A DNA stretch of 55,092 bases, taken from assembly GCA_049300095.1 (NCBI GenBank), contig JBAQYM010000052.1, forward strand, positions 1 through 55,092. The letters run 5' to 3'. Positions 42,337 to 51,896 of this stretch are shown here, one piece after another (positions within the stretch are counted from its first letter, which is position 1; every line of letters starts with the position of its first letter). The DNA comes from SbD1 sp049300095 (GTDB lineage Bacteria > Desulfobacterota > Syntrophobacteria > Syntrophobacterales > Syntrophobacteraceae). The notes beneath the pieces were generated by a model, which saw only the letters and a program-made list of their open reading frames with translations, was not told where the DNA came from and did not search any database. The position numbers and the translations under genes were made by a program.

Positions 42337-43398
42337 ATGAACGGTACAATCGGAGTTCATACGTTCGCGGAAATAGTCCACGAGCACTGGTTGAGCGCCT
42401 TTCTCATCCTGGTGACGCTCACGACCATCGGCATCATCTTGATTTTGCGCTGGTACGTGAGACGCCGCCTCCGGGTCATGCTCGAGAACCGGTTCGAAGA
42501 AGAACACGAACTCGATCTCCTGCCCTCGTCCGGACCACGGGAACAGGAAGCCCTCGCAATCATCGCGCGGTTTCGCGAAGAAGTCTGGCAACTGCCCGAA
42601 AGCGAGCTGCAAATCGGACTGGAGCCGTTCAACCGGAGGGCCGTCACCATCGTTCGGGCGATCGGGGCCGTCTACCACCCGGATGCCGCACAGCCCGAAT
42701 TCGAAGCCTCGCTCACGGACACCCTCGAACTGGTCAAGCGCGTGAGCACCCGCCTCACCCGGCTTGCCGCGACCGTTCCCTTCAAATACCTGGGCGGGCG
42801 CAAGCTGAGCGATTTTCAACGCTACTACCAGGTCTATCTCAAGATAAACGATAGCCCGGTCCTCAGGATGCTCAAGAAAAACCCGCACATCTACAAGGCC
42901 GCCCGGTTCATGATGAACATCAAAAACATCAGCAACCCCCTCTACTGGGCCGGCAAAGAGCTGACGCGGGAAGGGTATTTTTTCATCATGCGGTGGTTTT
43001 ACCTCAGCTTTACGAGCGAGATCGGAAAAGAGGCCATCCGGCTCTTCAGCGGGACTCGCTTTCAGCGCGAGGAGGAGAGGGACGCCGTGCTCGTGTGCTA
43101 CCGGCTCTTCCACACGATGCGAAAATGGAGCGGGCCCTCGCCGGCGGAATGGGCCGCGTTCGTCGGCTTTGTGGCCAACCAGTCCACGCTCGAACCCGAC
43201 GTCAAGCTCCACATCCTGGCCAGGTGCTCGGAGGACCGCCTCCCCAAGGATGTCGAGGAGCAGAAAATCAGCACCAAATCCGGAATCAAGTGGTACAGAG
43301 AGGGCCTCAAGAAGATGCTCGACGCCGATGCGGGACCTTCCACCGCCAAGGTCAAGCTGATCGAAAAGGAATCGAACGGGCAGATGTCGGCGGGGTGA
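42337..43398 (+). CDS. Single-TM protein co-located with the RdgC-like gene
   Basis: 353 residues. One N-terminal TM helix (WLSAFLILVTLTTIGIILIL, about 18-37), then a cytoplasmic, Arg-rich, largely helical region, including VPFKYLGGRKLSDFQRYYQV near 149, AARFMMNIKNISNP and YWAGKELTREGYFF near 205. I recognise no domain. It lies 6 bases after the rdgC-like gene, suggesting an operon. No catalytic motif is obvious. Confidence 0.65.
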   Translation: MNGTIGVHTFAEIVHEHWLSAFLILVTLTTIGIILILRWYVRRRLRVMLENRFEEEHELDLLPSSGPREQEALAIIARFREEVWQLPESELQIGLEPFNRRAVTIVRAIGAVYHPDAAQPEFEASLTDTLELVKRVSTRLTRLAATVPFKYLGGRKLSDFQRYYQVYLKINDSPVLRMLKKNPHIYKAARFMMNIKNISNPLYWAGKELTREGYFFIMRWFYLSFTSEIGKEAIRLFSGTRFQREEERDAVLVCYRLFHTMRKWSGPSPAEWAAFVGFVANQSTLEPDVKLHILARCSEDRLPKDVEEQKISTKSGIKWYREGLKKMLDADAGPSTAKVKLIEKESNGQMSAG

Positions 43399-43665
43399 TA
43401 TTGGATGCCGGATGCCGGGTGTTGGATATTGGATGTTAGATGTTGGATAGTCGATGTTGGATGATGGGTGCTGACAGCACTTACAGGCATTAACCAGTGT
43501 CATTTCGAGCGGAGCGAGAAATCTTGTCCGGGCAAAAGCCAAGATTCCTCGCTGACGTTGGGAATGACACTCGTATGCCGGCAAAATGATACGGATGCTC
43601 GATGTTATCGCACTGGACAGGCTATCTCAAACCCGTAATTCGTAATACGTAACCCGCAACTCTTC
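43396..43665. repeat. Heptamer tracts and one GTCATTTCGAGC repeat
   Basis: GGATGCC/GGATGTT/GGATATT heptamers at 43404-43473, one member of the GTCATTTCGAGCGGAGCGAG family at 43499-43570 (partner at 10813), and CGTAATT/CGTAATA/CGTAACC heptamers at 43634-43662. Confidence 0.8.
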
Positions 43666-43685
43666 GGCTCATGGAGGGCTATAAA

Positions 43686-44183
43686 ATGATACGGCTTGCT
43701 TCAAGGAAATCCGGGACTTTCGGCCTCTTTTTCGCCGTGGCGCTGCTTTTTGTCCTGTTCGGCTGCGGCGGCTCGCCGGCGTCCGGGGAGCCGGATAACT
43801 TCAGGAACATCAAGTGGGGGACCGATTTCTCGTCTCTTTCCGGGTTCAACCAGATTGCCAAAGACGGCGAACTCGCATTCTACGAGAAGAACAACGACAC
43901 CCTCCAGTTGGAGGACCTCAAGCTCGAACAGGTAATCTACGGTTTCCACAAAGGCCGTTTCTACACGGCGATGATCTATTTTCCGGTAACCGGATTTTCC
44001 AGGATGAAGGAAATCATGGTCAGAGGTCTCGGCGAACCGACCTCTCCGGACAAGACACCCTCGAAACTTGTCTGGGACGGCTCCAACGTGACTGTCCTGC
44101 TGACATCGGCCGAAGGCTCGGACACGGCCCGCCTCGCCTACCTCTATAAACCCGTGCAGCTCGAAATCGAGCTGAAGAAATAG
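43686..44183 (+). CDS. Small lipoprotein, unknown family
   Basis: 165 residues from the ATG at 43686. GGAGG eight bases upstream sits inside an earlier in-frame ATG, which is therefore rejected. Signal peptide with lipobox VLFGCGG. The mature part starts near PASGEPDNFRNIKWGTDF and reads as beta-rich, with GRFYTAMIYFPVTGFSRMKE and PSKLVWDGSNVTVLLTSA. No relative recognised. It has its own upstream region and no operon partner. Confidence 0.75.
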   Translation: MIRLASRKSGTFGLFFAVALLFVLFGCGGSPASGEPDNFRNIKWGTDFSSLSGFNQIAKDGELAFYEKNNDTLQLEDLKLEQVIYGFHKGRFYTAMIYFPVTGFSRMKEIMVRGLGEPTSPDKTPSKLVWDGSNVTVLLTSAEGSDTARLAYLYKPVQLEIELKK

Positions 44184-44338
44184 CCCTACCCGGCAGCCAT
44201 CCCAAAAGGGTCGGTGTCTTTGCATAATTGTCCGTGGTGCTTACACTGTTGGCTTGTAAAGTTGCAACCTTCAGTATAGATTTTCATCCCAGAGAAATGA
44301 AAGGCGAGGGTTTGGGGAAATCTTTGGGGGGGGGCTCT

Positions 44339-44929
44339 ATGACCATTTCTCGATTGCCTGACTTCATCCGGCAAAACTTCGAAATCCACGAATGGAAGCA
44401 CGCCACTGCAATCCTTGAAAATGATTTTCCAGAGGAATGGCAAGATGTTATCGACACTCTGACCACTTTCAGACTCAAAAAGAGCCACATCATCGTGGGG
44501 GGAGGCAGGAAATCCAAAGTGGCCGGCGACATTGATGAAGCGCTCATCTCACGCGGCTGGAGAGAAAAAGGTTTTGACACCAAAGTCGTGGTCGATGATC
44601 ATGAACTGAAATCCCCGACCCACAAAGTCGATTGTTACAAAAACAGGGTCGCGCTGGAAATAGAATGGAACAATAAGGATCCGTTTTTTGACAGGGACCT
44701 TAATAATTTTCGACTCTTATTCGAACTTCGGGCGATTAGCGCAGGTATAATTATTACCAGAAGGGATGAACTACAGGACATTTTTGATAGTCTTGGGCGT
44801 GGGGCATCTTATGGAGCATCGACAACACATATGAGCAGGTTGCTCCCGAGGATAGAAGGTGGAGGTGGTGGAGGCTGCCCCATCCTTGTATTCGGAATCT
44901 CAAAGAATTTGTATGTTGAGGACGTATGA
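44339..44929 (+). CDS. BglII-family type II restriction endonuclease
   Basis: 196 residues from the ATG at 44339 (MTISRLPDFIRQ). PD-(D/E)xK core: HKVDCYKNRVALEIEWNNKD contains Asp, then Glu nine residues on and a second Glu two further, the spacing reported for BglII Asp84-Glu93-Gln95. The FFDRDLNNFRLLFELRAISA segment and the glycine-rich LPRIEGGGGGGCPILVFGI near the end are also family-like. Predicted to cleave a short palindromic DNA site. The cognate methylase starts one base after its stop. Less GC-rich than neighbours, in keeping with transfer. Confidence 0.85.
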   Translation: MTISRLPDFIRQNFEIHEWKHATAILENDFPEEWQDVIDTLTTFRLKKSHIIVGGGRKSKVAGDIDEALISRGWREKGFDTKVVVDDHELKSPTHKVDCYKNRVALEIEWNNKDPFFDRDLNNFRLLFELRAISAGIIITRRDELQDIFDSLGRGASYGASTTHMSRLLPRIEGGGGGGCPILVFGISKNLYVEDV

Positions 44930-44930
44930 A

Positions 44931-45599
44931 ATGAAAACCGACAGAGTACTCCTGCCTGCTTCCCAAGACTTAAGTAATGCGGGACTGGGTAAATTCGGCA
45001 CGATTATGGCCGACCCGCCTTGGCGTTTTTCCAACCGCACGGGGAAAATGGCCCCTGAGCATAAGAGGCTTTCTCGATACGGCACAATGACCTTCGAAGA
45101 AATCATCGATTTACCCGTAGCTGATCTAGCTCTCCCCCAAAGCCATCTCTACCTCTGGATACCAAACGCCCTTTTAAAAGAGGGTCTTGAAGTGATGAGC
45201 GGTTGGGGTTTCACGTACAAGACCAACATCGTTTGGCATAAAATCCGGAAGGACGGAGGATCGGACGGCAGGGGTGTCGGTTTTTACTTTCGCAACGTAA
45301 CCGAACTGGTTCTTTTTGGGATCCGCGGTAAATTGAGGACATTTCAGCCCGGAAGAACGCAGGTCAATTTCCTCTCAAGTCGTAAGCGCGAGCACTCCAG
45401 AAAACCTGACGAACTTTATAGCATAATCGAAAAATGCAGCCCTGGCCCTTATCTCGAACTCTTTGCCAGGCAAAAACGAGAAGGCTGGCAGCAGTGGGGG
45501 AATGAAACGGACAAGAATGGTGCGGTAAGTTCCATCGTGCCGGATACGACTGCTTTTCGACAGCTTGGCTTGTACCAGCCCCAATTAGTGGAGATGTAA
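44931..45599 (+). CDS. MT-A70-type DNA adenine methyltransferase
   Basis: 222 residues from the ATG at 44931. The catalytic motif is MADPPWRF near 24 (DPPW); other motifs are SHLYLWIPNALLKEGLEVM and GYTYKTNIVWHKI-like strands, then RNVTELVLFGIRG and FLSSRKREHSRKPDELY. The C-terminal part contains LELFARQKREGW. MT-A70 enzymes make N6-methyladenine. As the partner of the BglII-like endonuclease it protects the host; the recognition site cannot be read from sequence. Confidence 0.88.
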   Translation: MKTDRVLLPASQDLSNAGLGKFGTIMADPPWRFSNRTGKMAPEHKRLSRYGTMTFEEIIDLPVADLALPQSHLYLWIPNALLKEGLEVMSGWGFTYKTNIVWHKIRKDGGSDGRGVGFYFRNVTELVLFGIRGKLRTFQPGRTQVNFLSSRKREHSRKPDELYSIIEKCSPGPYLELFARQKREGWQQWGNETDKNGAVSSIVPDTTAFRQLGLYQPQLVEM

Positions 45600-45737
45600 T
45601 CCTAATCATTTCCGTACGTCCTTAATTTACATCTTTCCCGCACTTATCCTTGCGCTCCCGCCGGTTGATGCTTTGTATCACCCCAGCTTAACCCAAAATT
45701 CATGTGTGACGATGGTGGCGGGCGAACCGCACTTGGG

Positions 45738-46811
45738 CTAAACCTTCCGATAGTGCTTTTCCGGTTTTGCGGGCTGGGGCGTCGGAGGGAAGAATCGCTT
45801 GTAGAAGAAAATGCTGGCGACAATGGGCAGGAAGTAATAGGCGACCCGGTAGATCAGGGTGCCGAGCAGGGCGTAATCGTAGTCCAGCCCCATCAGGTAG
45901 AACGACCCCGCCATGCCTCCTTCCATCAGTCCGATGGATGCCGGGGTGAGCGAAAACAGGCTCATGAAAAGGCCGATCGAGAAGCCGACCATGAGCGTCT
46001 GGTTGCTTACCGGGTAATTTATCGCGATGAAGGAGAACTTGAGGCACAGGAACATCGTGAGCCAGTCGAGGAGGGCGAGCGAGGCCGGAACGAGCAGAAT
46101 CCCGGCATTTCTCATTATCATGTTGAGGCTTTCGTTGAAGTTTTCAAAAAAAGCCTCCGCCCTCTCCACGTTTATCCAGTGCGGTTTCCCGATCTTCGCG
46201 CACGCTCCCGTCACCACCTTGATGGCAATCCTCCACAGCTTTTTGCGGAAGGCTTCGTGCACAACCGTCTGGATGGTCAGCCACGTCATCACGAATGCCA
46301 CGAGCAGGACCGCTATTCCCGCCTCCCTGCTTCGGCCGGTGAGCTGATGCCCGCTATAGAGATAAAAAAATCCGAGATAGATGAAGATGACCGCGATCGT
46401 GTTGGTGAGGAAGCCGTGAATGATCGAGATGGAAAGGGTGTTGCTCGGCGGGATTTTTTCTCGCGAGAGCAGGTAGACCTTGGCCGCCACCCCGCTCAGG
46501 CCCGCAACCGACATGAGATAGTTCAGGGTGCACGAGAGGAGAGAAATCTTGAAACACGACGAGAACGAGAGGGGGTGCCCGATCCCCGTTAGCAGCCTCT
46601 GGAGGACCCCCCCCACGCAGGCGTAGCTCACGAATGCCGAAGCCAGGATGGCGACGGCCCAAAGAGGGCTGATGTCGCCCAGGTGCCGCGCCAGTTTCTG
46701 GAGGTCGGCGTGCTTGATGGTATAGAAGAGGACGGTCAAGCCGATGATCGCGGCAAACCAGAATCTCTTCCGAGTCGCTATACCTACCAACCCGTCCTCC
46801 CAAAAGAGCAA
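45738..46811 (-). CDS. Lysylphosphatidylglycerol synthase TM-region / flippase-like protein
   Basis: 357 residues, eight TM helices. The YbhN/AglD/MprF-flippase signature is seen in SFSSCFKISLLSCTLNYLMS with VAGLSGVAAKVYLL, then the LFSLTPASIGLMEGGMAGSF segment near 300. Probably translocates or handles a lipid; UPF0104 proteins are often associated with glycosyltransferase or lipid-modification systems. No linked partner is seen here; the gene stands alone. Confidence 0.85.
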   Translation of the reverse strand: MLFWEDGLVGIATRKRFWFAAIIGLTVLFYTIKHADLQKLARHLGDISPLWAVAILASAFVSYACVGGVLQRLLTGIGHPLSFSSCFKISLLSCTLNYLMSVAGLSGVAAKVYLLSREKIPPSNTLSISIIHGFLTNTIAVIFIYLGFFYLYSGHQLTGRSREAGIAVLLVAFVMTWLTIQTVVHEAFRKKLWRIAIKVVTGACAKIGKPHWINVERAEAFFENFNESLNMIMRNAGILLVPASLALLDWLTMFLCLKFSFIAINYPVSNQTLMVGFSIGLFMSLFSLTPASIGLMEGGMAGSFYLMGLDYDYALLGTLIYRVAYYFLPIVASIFFYKRFFPPTPQPAKPEKHYRKV

Positions 46812-47044
46812 TTAGCCGTCGGCTATCGGGGGTCAGCGCCATATCTTTGCGAGCGGGCGTCTGGACACTCCCCGGGCCGGGCAATCGATTTTTCCGTCCG
46901 CGGCCGGGAGCTGACGGCCGGCGGCAACCTCATCGGCTAACCGTTTGATAAACGAAATGAACACGGCGGTCAAAGCAAATCCATATAAAAACCGGCGCAC
47001 CGCCCCGATCTTTCACAAACACGCGGCCCGGCCGGAAAGCCGGC

Positions 47045-47761
47045 CTACCGGAGGATTGCCTTTACCTCCTTTTCGTACTTGCGGAAAATCTCATCGGAGA
47101 GCGCGGCGAGTCCCTGTTCCACCTGGCGGATTGGGGGGATGTCGAGGGGCGGGGGGACAGCGAGTTTTTCAAGCGAGATCGGCCGGATGTAGAGGCTCTT
47201 ATCGAGTTCCGCCATCTCTATTGCGGTAAAATTATCGCCCAGGATCCTTTTTCTCTCCAATCCCTGTAAGTCCAGGGTCCTCAAAAAATTCAGGATCGAA
47301 AGCAGGTCGAAATTCCTCTGGAATGCTTCTATATTGCTGTTCACGGCCCGGCATTCGTCGCTGATGTCCTCGTAGGCGACGCGGTATTTTTTCATCCATC
47401 CACTCAGATGCTCATAGGACTCCATGATCAGTTTGCGGAATTTTCCTTTCCGGGTGAGCGCCCGCACCCGGAGGAGGCGCATACTGCGCTGGAATTTCTC
47501 GTCCAGGCAGGCAGTCCAGAAGTTCCCGTTGGAAAGCTTCAGCAGCGCTTTCAACCTGTCGCGCATCTCCGGCCGGATCATGAGAAATGAGAGCCGGGTC
47601 AGCCGCTTTCCGGCAATCCAGGCCCGCGTGCGGGTCTCTTCGGCCTGTTGGTGCAGGTGCTCGATTTGCAGCTCGATCAGCCGCCGCTCCATGACATAGT
47701 TCGCGATTACCTCTTCTTTAACCTGGCGCGTGAGGCTTGCTACAATATCCTCTTCCATCAT
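47045..47761 (-). CDS. Coiled-coil/helical protein, unknown
   Basis: 238 residues, strongly helical and basic. Contains IVASLTRQVKEEVIANYVME, then LLKLSNGNFWTACLDEKFQR and IEAFQRNFDLLSILNFLRTL; the end is acidic and Lys-rich (LSDEIFRKYEKEVKAIL). No TM segment or catalytic motif. It is the downstream partner of the ATPase gene on the same strand, with 105 bp between. Function not recognised. Confidence 0.6.
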   Translation of the reverse strand: MMEEDIVASLTRQVKEEVIANYVMERRLIELQIEHLHQQAEETRTRAWIAGKRLTRLSFLMIRPEMRDRLKALLKLSNGNFWTACLDEKFQRSMRLLRVRALTRKGKFRKLIMESYEHLSGWMKKYRVAYEDISDECRAVNSNIEAFQRNFDLLSILNFLRTLDLQGLERKRILGDNFTAIEMAELDKSLYIRPISLEKLAVPPPLDIPPIRQVEQGLAALSDEIFRKYEKEVKAILR

Positions 47762-47866
47762 CTCGCGGGGCCAATCTTACGGAAATCGGAATTCCGAAGT
47801 CAATGATACGGGGGATGCCGCGCCCTCGAACCTGCCACGTGCAACCCTCAACCCTCGGTCCGGCCC

Positions 47867-48577
47867 TCAGACGGGCTTCTTCACCAGAAGGAAGGTCTGC
47901 GGGTCCAGCAAGAGATCGGAATTCACCGGGTTGTAGTTTTCGTTGTGCTTGAGGATTTTGAGCCTGACGTTCTCACCTTCGGGCTCCAGCATCAGGATCG
48001 AGCCGAAAAGATCGTCGATCTTGTCCACCGGATAGGGAATCCCCCGCTCGTTTACCTCGGATATGTGCCGGTGCATCCTGGCCGAAATCCAGACCCGCAC
48101 CGACTGACGGCGGGCGATGTCGCGTATCTGCTCGAAAACCGCCCGGTCGTTGCGGTCGAAATCCAGGCCGTCCACGATCAGGAGCGAGGGGGTGAAGTTG
48201 GCCTGCTGCTTGAGGTTTTCAAAGCCCTGTTCGAGTTTGCCCGGGCTGAAAGTCTGGTTCATAAACGACATGATGAACCGAAGGGGCTCGATCTTGTGCT
48301 GGAGGCCCGGGACGTCGCAGTCCGGCTGATTGGCGAAAAGGTTTTTCAGAAGCTCGCGGTACCACAGCTTCACCTTGTCCGGAACGTTGTCCACGCAGAC
48401 GTGGAGCACGGGCTCGTCCCGGAGCAGATGTCCGATCGCGAGGTGGGTGAGGCAGGCGGTCTTGCCCGCGCCGGCCCGTGCCATTAATACGCCCATCTCG
48501 CCGGGCGCGAGCGGACTCAGTGGGATTTTATCGATAGACTCGAAATCTTTCCGGCAAACGGCGCTCTCATCGGGCAT
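47867..48577 (-). CDS. RecA/KaiC-superfamily P-loop ATPase
   Basis: 236 residues from the ATG at 48577 (AAGGGAG eight bases upstream); longer frames lack support. Walker A MARAGAGKTACLTHLA near 32-47, then LRDEPVLHVCVDN as the second strand, and Walker B SLLIVDGLD near 133-141. The layout is of a single RecA/KaiC-like domain without a known output domain. Possibly a signalling or assembly ATPase. The helical gene at 47045 lies downstream. Confidence 0.75.
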   Translation of the reverse strand: MPDESAVCRKDFESIDKIPLSPLAPGEMGVLMARAGAGKTACLTHLAIGHLLRDEPVLHVCVDNVPDKVKLWYRELLKNLFANQPDCDVPGLQHKIEPLRFIMSFMNQTFSPGKLEQGFENLKQQANFTPSLLIVDGLDFDRNDRAVFEQIRDIARRQSVRVWISARMHRHISEVNERGIPYPVDKIDDLFGSILMLEPEGENVRLKILKHNENYNPVNSDLLLDPQTFLLVKKPV

Positions 48578-49559
48578 TGTTTGGGCTCCCTTCATCGGCT
48601 CTCGTTTAAATTTAACACACACTTCACATGATACTGTACCGGGTGGAAAAATTCCATCAAAAGCCCTCCCATTTGAGCAAATCCCCGCAACCGGGGAAAA
48701 AAACGATACTGATGTGTCACCTCCGAGTTTCAGTAAAACGAAAAAGCGACACTTGCACCCGCGCCCGCACGCACGGGGTTCGGCGTGAGGCGCGGCCGGC
48801 CGGGCCGTAGAGGTGAATCGCCAGGCTGTTCGGATGGGGAACAACCGTGGCATGAATTGTGCTCTCCAGACAAAGGGGGAAGTCTGGGGCGGATCGATTG
48901 TAACATTGTGCACATGCCGTATGGTCGCTTAGGACCGCAAGGTTGTGCAAAATGCCCGTGTTTCCATCCCGTTCCAGGTGCAATGCGACACCGCAAAAAT
49001 GCACAACGTGTGCAAGGCTTTCCGGGCACCCGCGAGCCGCTCATCTATTTATTGAAAACTGCTTAAAAGTTAGTTACTTAGAGCATATGTGCATCTGTAT
49101 CGCAACGGGAGGCCGCCATCGTTCCGGGGAGGTCCTTATAGGTCCAAGTGACTGTTAAGACAGCGTTAATTCCGGAAGCGCTCCGTCGTGGCGGTGCTTG
49201 TTAAAATAATCTCTTGACTCGATATAAGAATTGCTTTAGGCTTACCCCCAGCCTGTTACGCTCACTGTAGATTTGCGGCGTGCCTTTCCGTTGGCAAATA
49301 AATACGCGGCGGGTTGGCGGTCGAGAATTTTAGAACACCGAGTGGCGCTTGCACGATGGTGCACAGGCGCTTTCAGTAAGGCTAAATGCAAAATAAAACG
49401 GTAATGTGTGCGCTGAATTGTGTTGTATTTTTCACATCGATTTGCGGGCGGAGGGGCCACTGGGTCCGAAGCCCGCATGTTTGGCTGAGTGTATGAGGCT
49501 GTTGGTCTGGAACATGTTCTAATCCCCAACTCTCGCGCTGGTAAATGGAGGAAAACGTT
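48578..49559. other. About 980 bp upstream of the hox operon without a gene
   Basis: Frames longer than 60 codons exist but none has a believable start or composition. It must contain the hox promoter. I see TTGACTCGATATAAG near 49213 and the palindrome GAACATGTTC at 49510-49519, but no convincing -10 or sigma-54 -24/-12 pair. Confidence 0.45.
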
Positions 49560-50123
49560 ATGCCTGAAACCAGTCCAAAGAAAAAGGATGCCGGAAACGG
49601 CGGGGCGGACCCCCGCTACAAAGGCATCGACCGGGTTCTGAAGAGGCTCCAGTTCAAGCAGGACGCGCTGATAGAAGTGCTCACCTCGGCACAGGAAGGC
49701 TTCGGCTATCTTCCCGAGGAGGTGATGATCTACGTCGCGAGGCAGCTCAAGCTCCCCTTCAGTTGGGTCTATGGAGTGGCCACATTCTACCACTTCTTTT
49801 CGCTCAAGCCGCAGGGGAAGCACAACGCGATCGTGTGTTTGGGCACGGCCTGCTACGTCGGGCGCGCGAACGAGATAGTCGACGCGGTATCGAAGGCGTA
49901 CAGCGTCGAGCCGGGCAACACCACCCCCGACGGAGAATTCACGCTGACCACGACCCGCTGTCTTGGATGCTGCGGCCTCGCGCCGGTGGTCGTATTCGAA
50001 AACCAGGTCCTCGGGAAGGAAACCCCGGATACCACGGTCGAGAAGATCAAGATGGTTCTCGACGGCGGGACCCTCGGGACGGGCGCTCCAGTCGCGGCCC
50101 AGGAGGAAGTTGCCACCACGTAG
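49560..50123 (+). CDS. hoxE: HoxE, NuoE-like [2Fe-2S] subunit
   Basis: 187 residues from the ATG at 49560. GGAGG 10 bases upstream overlaps an in-frame ATG, which is rejected. Thioredoxin-like [2Fe-2S] domain: VCLGTACYVGRA and TRCLGCCGLAPVVV carry the four Cys ligands. It completes the electron path between HoxU/HoxF and partners in group 3d hydrogenases. First gene of hoxEFUYH; hoxF starts 90 bases downstream. The N-terminal 20 residues (PETSPKKKDAGNG) are low-complexity. Confidence 0.93.
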   Translation: MPETSPKKKDAGNGGADPRYKGIDRVLKRLQFKQDALIEVLTSAQEGFGYLPEEVMIYVARQLKLPFSWVYGVATFYHFFSLKPQGKHNAIVCLGTACYVGRANEIVDAVSKAYSVEPGNTTPDGEFTLTTTRCLGCCGLAPVVVFENQVLGKETPDTTVEKIKMVLDGGTLGTGAPVAAQEEVATT

Positions 50124-50213
50124 GCGTTGCGGATTATCTCAAGTGTTGCGTTTTTCTCATCGTGGAACACAACGCGCCGTGAATTGTCCAGAACTCAAGG
50201 AGAATACAGCGTT

Positions 50214-51890
50214 ATGAACCGACAGGAACTCTTGGAAATGGCCCAGAATGAACGGGACCGGCAAAATAAATTCCGCTGCCGTCTGCTCTGCTGCGCCAGT
50301 ACTCCCTGTATATCCTCCGGAGCACTAGCGGTCGAGGACGCACTGAAGAAGGCGGTGGAAGCCGAGGGGCTTCAGGCCGAGGTCGAAACGGTGGCCACCG
50401 GCTGCCTGGGCCCTTGCAGTCGCGGTCCCCTGGTTACGGTCCAACTGGAAGGCCAGGCGGACATCATCTATGAAGGGGTGACCCCCGATCTCGCATCGCA
50501 AATCGTTGCGAAACACATGAAAAAGGCCCTGACGCCGGAGCTTGACGACAAGGTCATTCCGGCCGACTGGCCGTTTTTCGCCAAACAGAAGAAACTGGTC
50601 CTCGCCGAATCCGGCACGGTGGACCCGGAAAAGCTCGACAGCTATATCGGCAGGGGCGGCTACACGGCCCTGGGTCACGTGCTGCGGGAAATGAGCCCCG
50701 AGGAGATCTGCTCCGCGATGACCACGAGCGGTCTGCGCGGCCGCGGCGGTGCGGGATTCCCCACCGGCCTCAAGTGGAACATGGTGCGCAAGGCGCCGGG
50801 AGACCGCAAGTACGTGGTTGCGAACGGCGATGAAGGCGACCCGGGCGCGTACATGGACCGCACCCTGATGGAATCCGATCCGCACCGCGTGCTGGAAGGA
50901 ATGGCGATTGCCGGGTTCGCGGTCGGCGCCGACCAGGGCTTTATCTACGTCCGGGGCGAGTATCCCCTGGCCGCGAAACGGCTCGAGAAGGCAATCAGGC
51001 AAGCCGAGCGCAAAGGACTGCTGGGCAGCCGCATCCTGGACAGCAACTTCAACTTCCGCATCGACATCCGCATGGGCGCGGGCGCATTCGTGTGCGGCGA
51101 GGAAACGGCCCTCATGCAGTCGATCATGGGGCGTCGCGGGCAGCCCGTTCCGCGTCCGCCGTATCCCGCGAACCGCGGCCTGTGGGGCGGTCCCACCCTG
51201 ATAAATAACGTCGAGACCTTCGGCAACATCACCACCATCATAAACCTGGGCGCCGAGGTCTACGCCTCCTACGGGACCGAGAAGAGCAAGGGCGCGAAGA
51301 TTTTCGCCCTGGCCGGCAAGGTCAACAACACCGGGCTTATCGAAGTTCCCATCGGCATCACCCTGCGCGAGATCGTCTTTGATATCGGCGGCGGGATTCC
51401 CGGCGGGCGCCCCTTCAAGGCGGCGCAGACCGGCGGTCCGTCGGGCGGCTGTATCCCGGCGGAATACCTGGATACGCCGATCGATTACGAAACCCTCCAG
51501 AAGCTCGGTTCGATCATGGGCTCGGGGGGGCTCATCGTCATGGACGACCAGAGCTGCATGCCCGACGTGGCGAAGTTCTTCATGGAATTTTGCATGGATG
51601 AGAGCTGCGGCAAATGTGGTCCCTGCCGGGGCGGCACGGTCCAGATGCACCGGATGCTCTGCAAGATCACCAACGGCAGCGCCACGTCCGATGATCTGGC
51701 CAGGCTCGAAGAGCTGTGCCTGATGGTGAAGGAGACCAGTCTGTGCGGACTCGGAATGACCGCGCCCAACCCGATCTACAGCACCCTGCGCTATTTCCGG
51801 GACGAGTATGAGGCGCACATAAGGGATCACCATTGTCCGGCCGGCGTGTGCCAGTTCACGGAAAGGCCGCTCAAGATCGCCGTAGCCTGA
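50214..51890 (+). CDS. hoxF: HoxF, NAD(H)-binding diaphorase subunit
   Basis: 558 residues from the ATG at 50214 (AAGGAGA 10 bases upstream). N-terminal thioredoxin-like [2Fe-2S] domain with RLLCCASTPCISSG and TGCLGPCSRGPLV. FMN/NADH-binding NuoF-like domain with LRGRGGAGFPTGLKWN near 175, VVANGDEGDPGAYMDRTL near 200 and GAGAFVCGEETALMQSI near 285. C-terminal 4Fe-4S ligand set DESCGKCGPCRGGT near 460 and ETSLCGLGM near 505. Oxidises NADH or reduces NAD. Length is typical. hoxU follows after 66 bases that contain a REP unit. Confidence 0.96.
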   Translation: MNRQELLEMAQNERDRQNKFRCRLLCCASTPCISSGALAVEDALKKAVEAEGLQAEVETVATGCLGPCSRGPLVTVQLEGQADIIYEGVTPDLASQIVAKHMKKALTPELDDKVIPADWPFFAKQKKLVLAESGTVDPEKLDSYIGRGGYTALGHVLREMSPEEICSAMTTSGLRGRGGAGFPTGLKWNMVRKAPGDRKYVVANGDEGDPGAYMDRTLMESDPHRVLEGMAIAGFAVGADQGFIYVRGEYPLAAKRLEKAIRQAERKGLLGSRILDSNFNFRIDIRMGAGAFVCGEETALMQSIMGRRGQPVPRPPYPANRGLWGGPTLINNVETFGNITTIINLGAEVYASYGTEKSKGAKIFALAGKVNNTGLIEVPIGITLREIVFDIGGGIPGGRPFKAAQTGGPSGGCIPAEYLDTPIDYETLQKLGSIMGSGGLIVMDDQSCMPDVAKFFMEFCMDESCGKCGPCRGGTVQMHRMLCKITNGSATSDDLARLEELCLMVKETSLCGLGMTAPNPIYSTLRYFRDEYEAHIRDHHCPAGVCQFTERPLKIAVA

Positions 51891-51896
51891 ACAGTG

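Noticed and set aside
41158..43584. About 800-codon open frame on the minus strand opposite the rdgC-like region
   Set aside because: Antisense shadow of two intact plus-strand genes; composition rich in Arg, Pro, Ala and His with no domain.
27180..43665. Tandem tracts as CRISPR arrays
   Set aside because: Units are 7-16 bp, head to tail, with no spacers or cas genes.
49510..49519. GAACATGTTC palindrome before hoxE as a LexA-type site
   Set aside because: The spacing between half sites is 2, not the 4 of the Gram-positive LexA box, and there is no second site.
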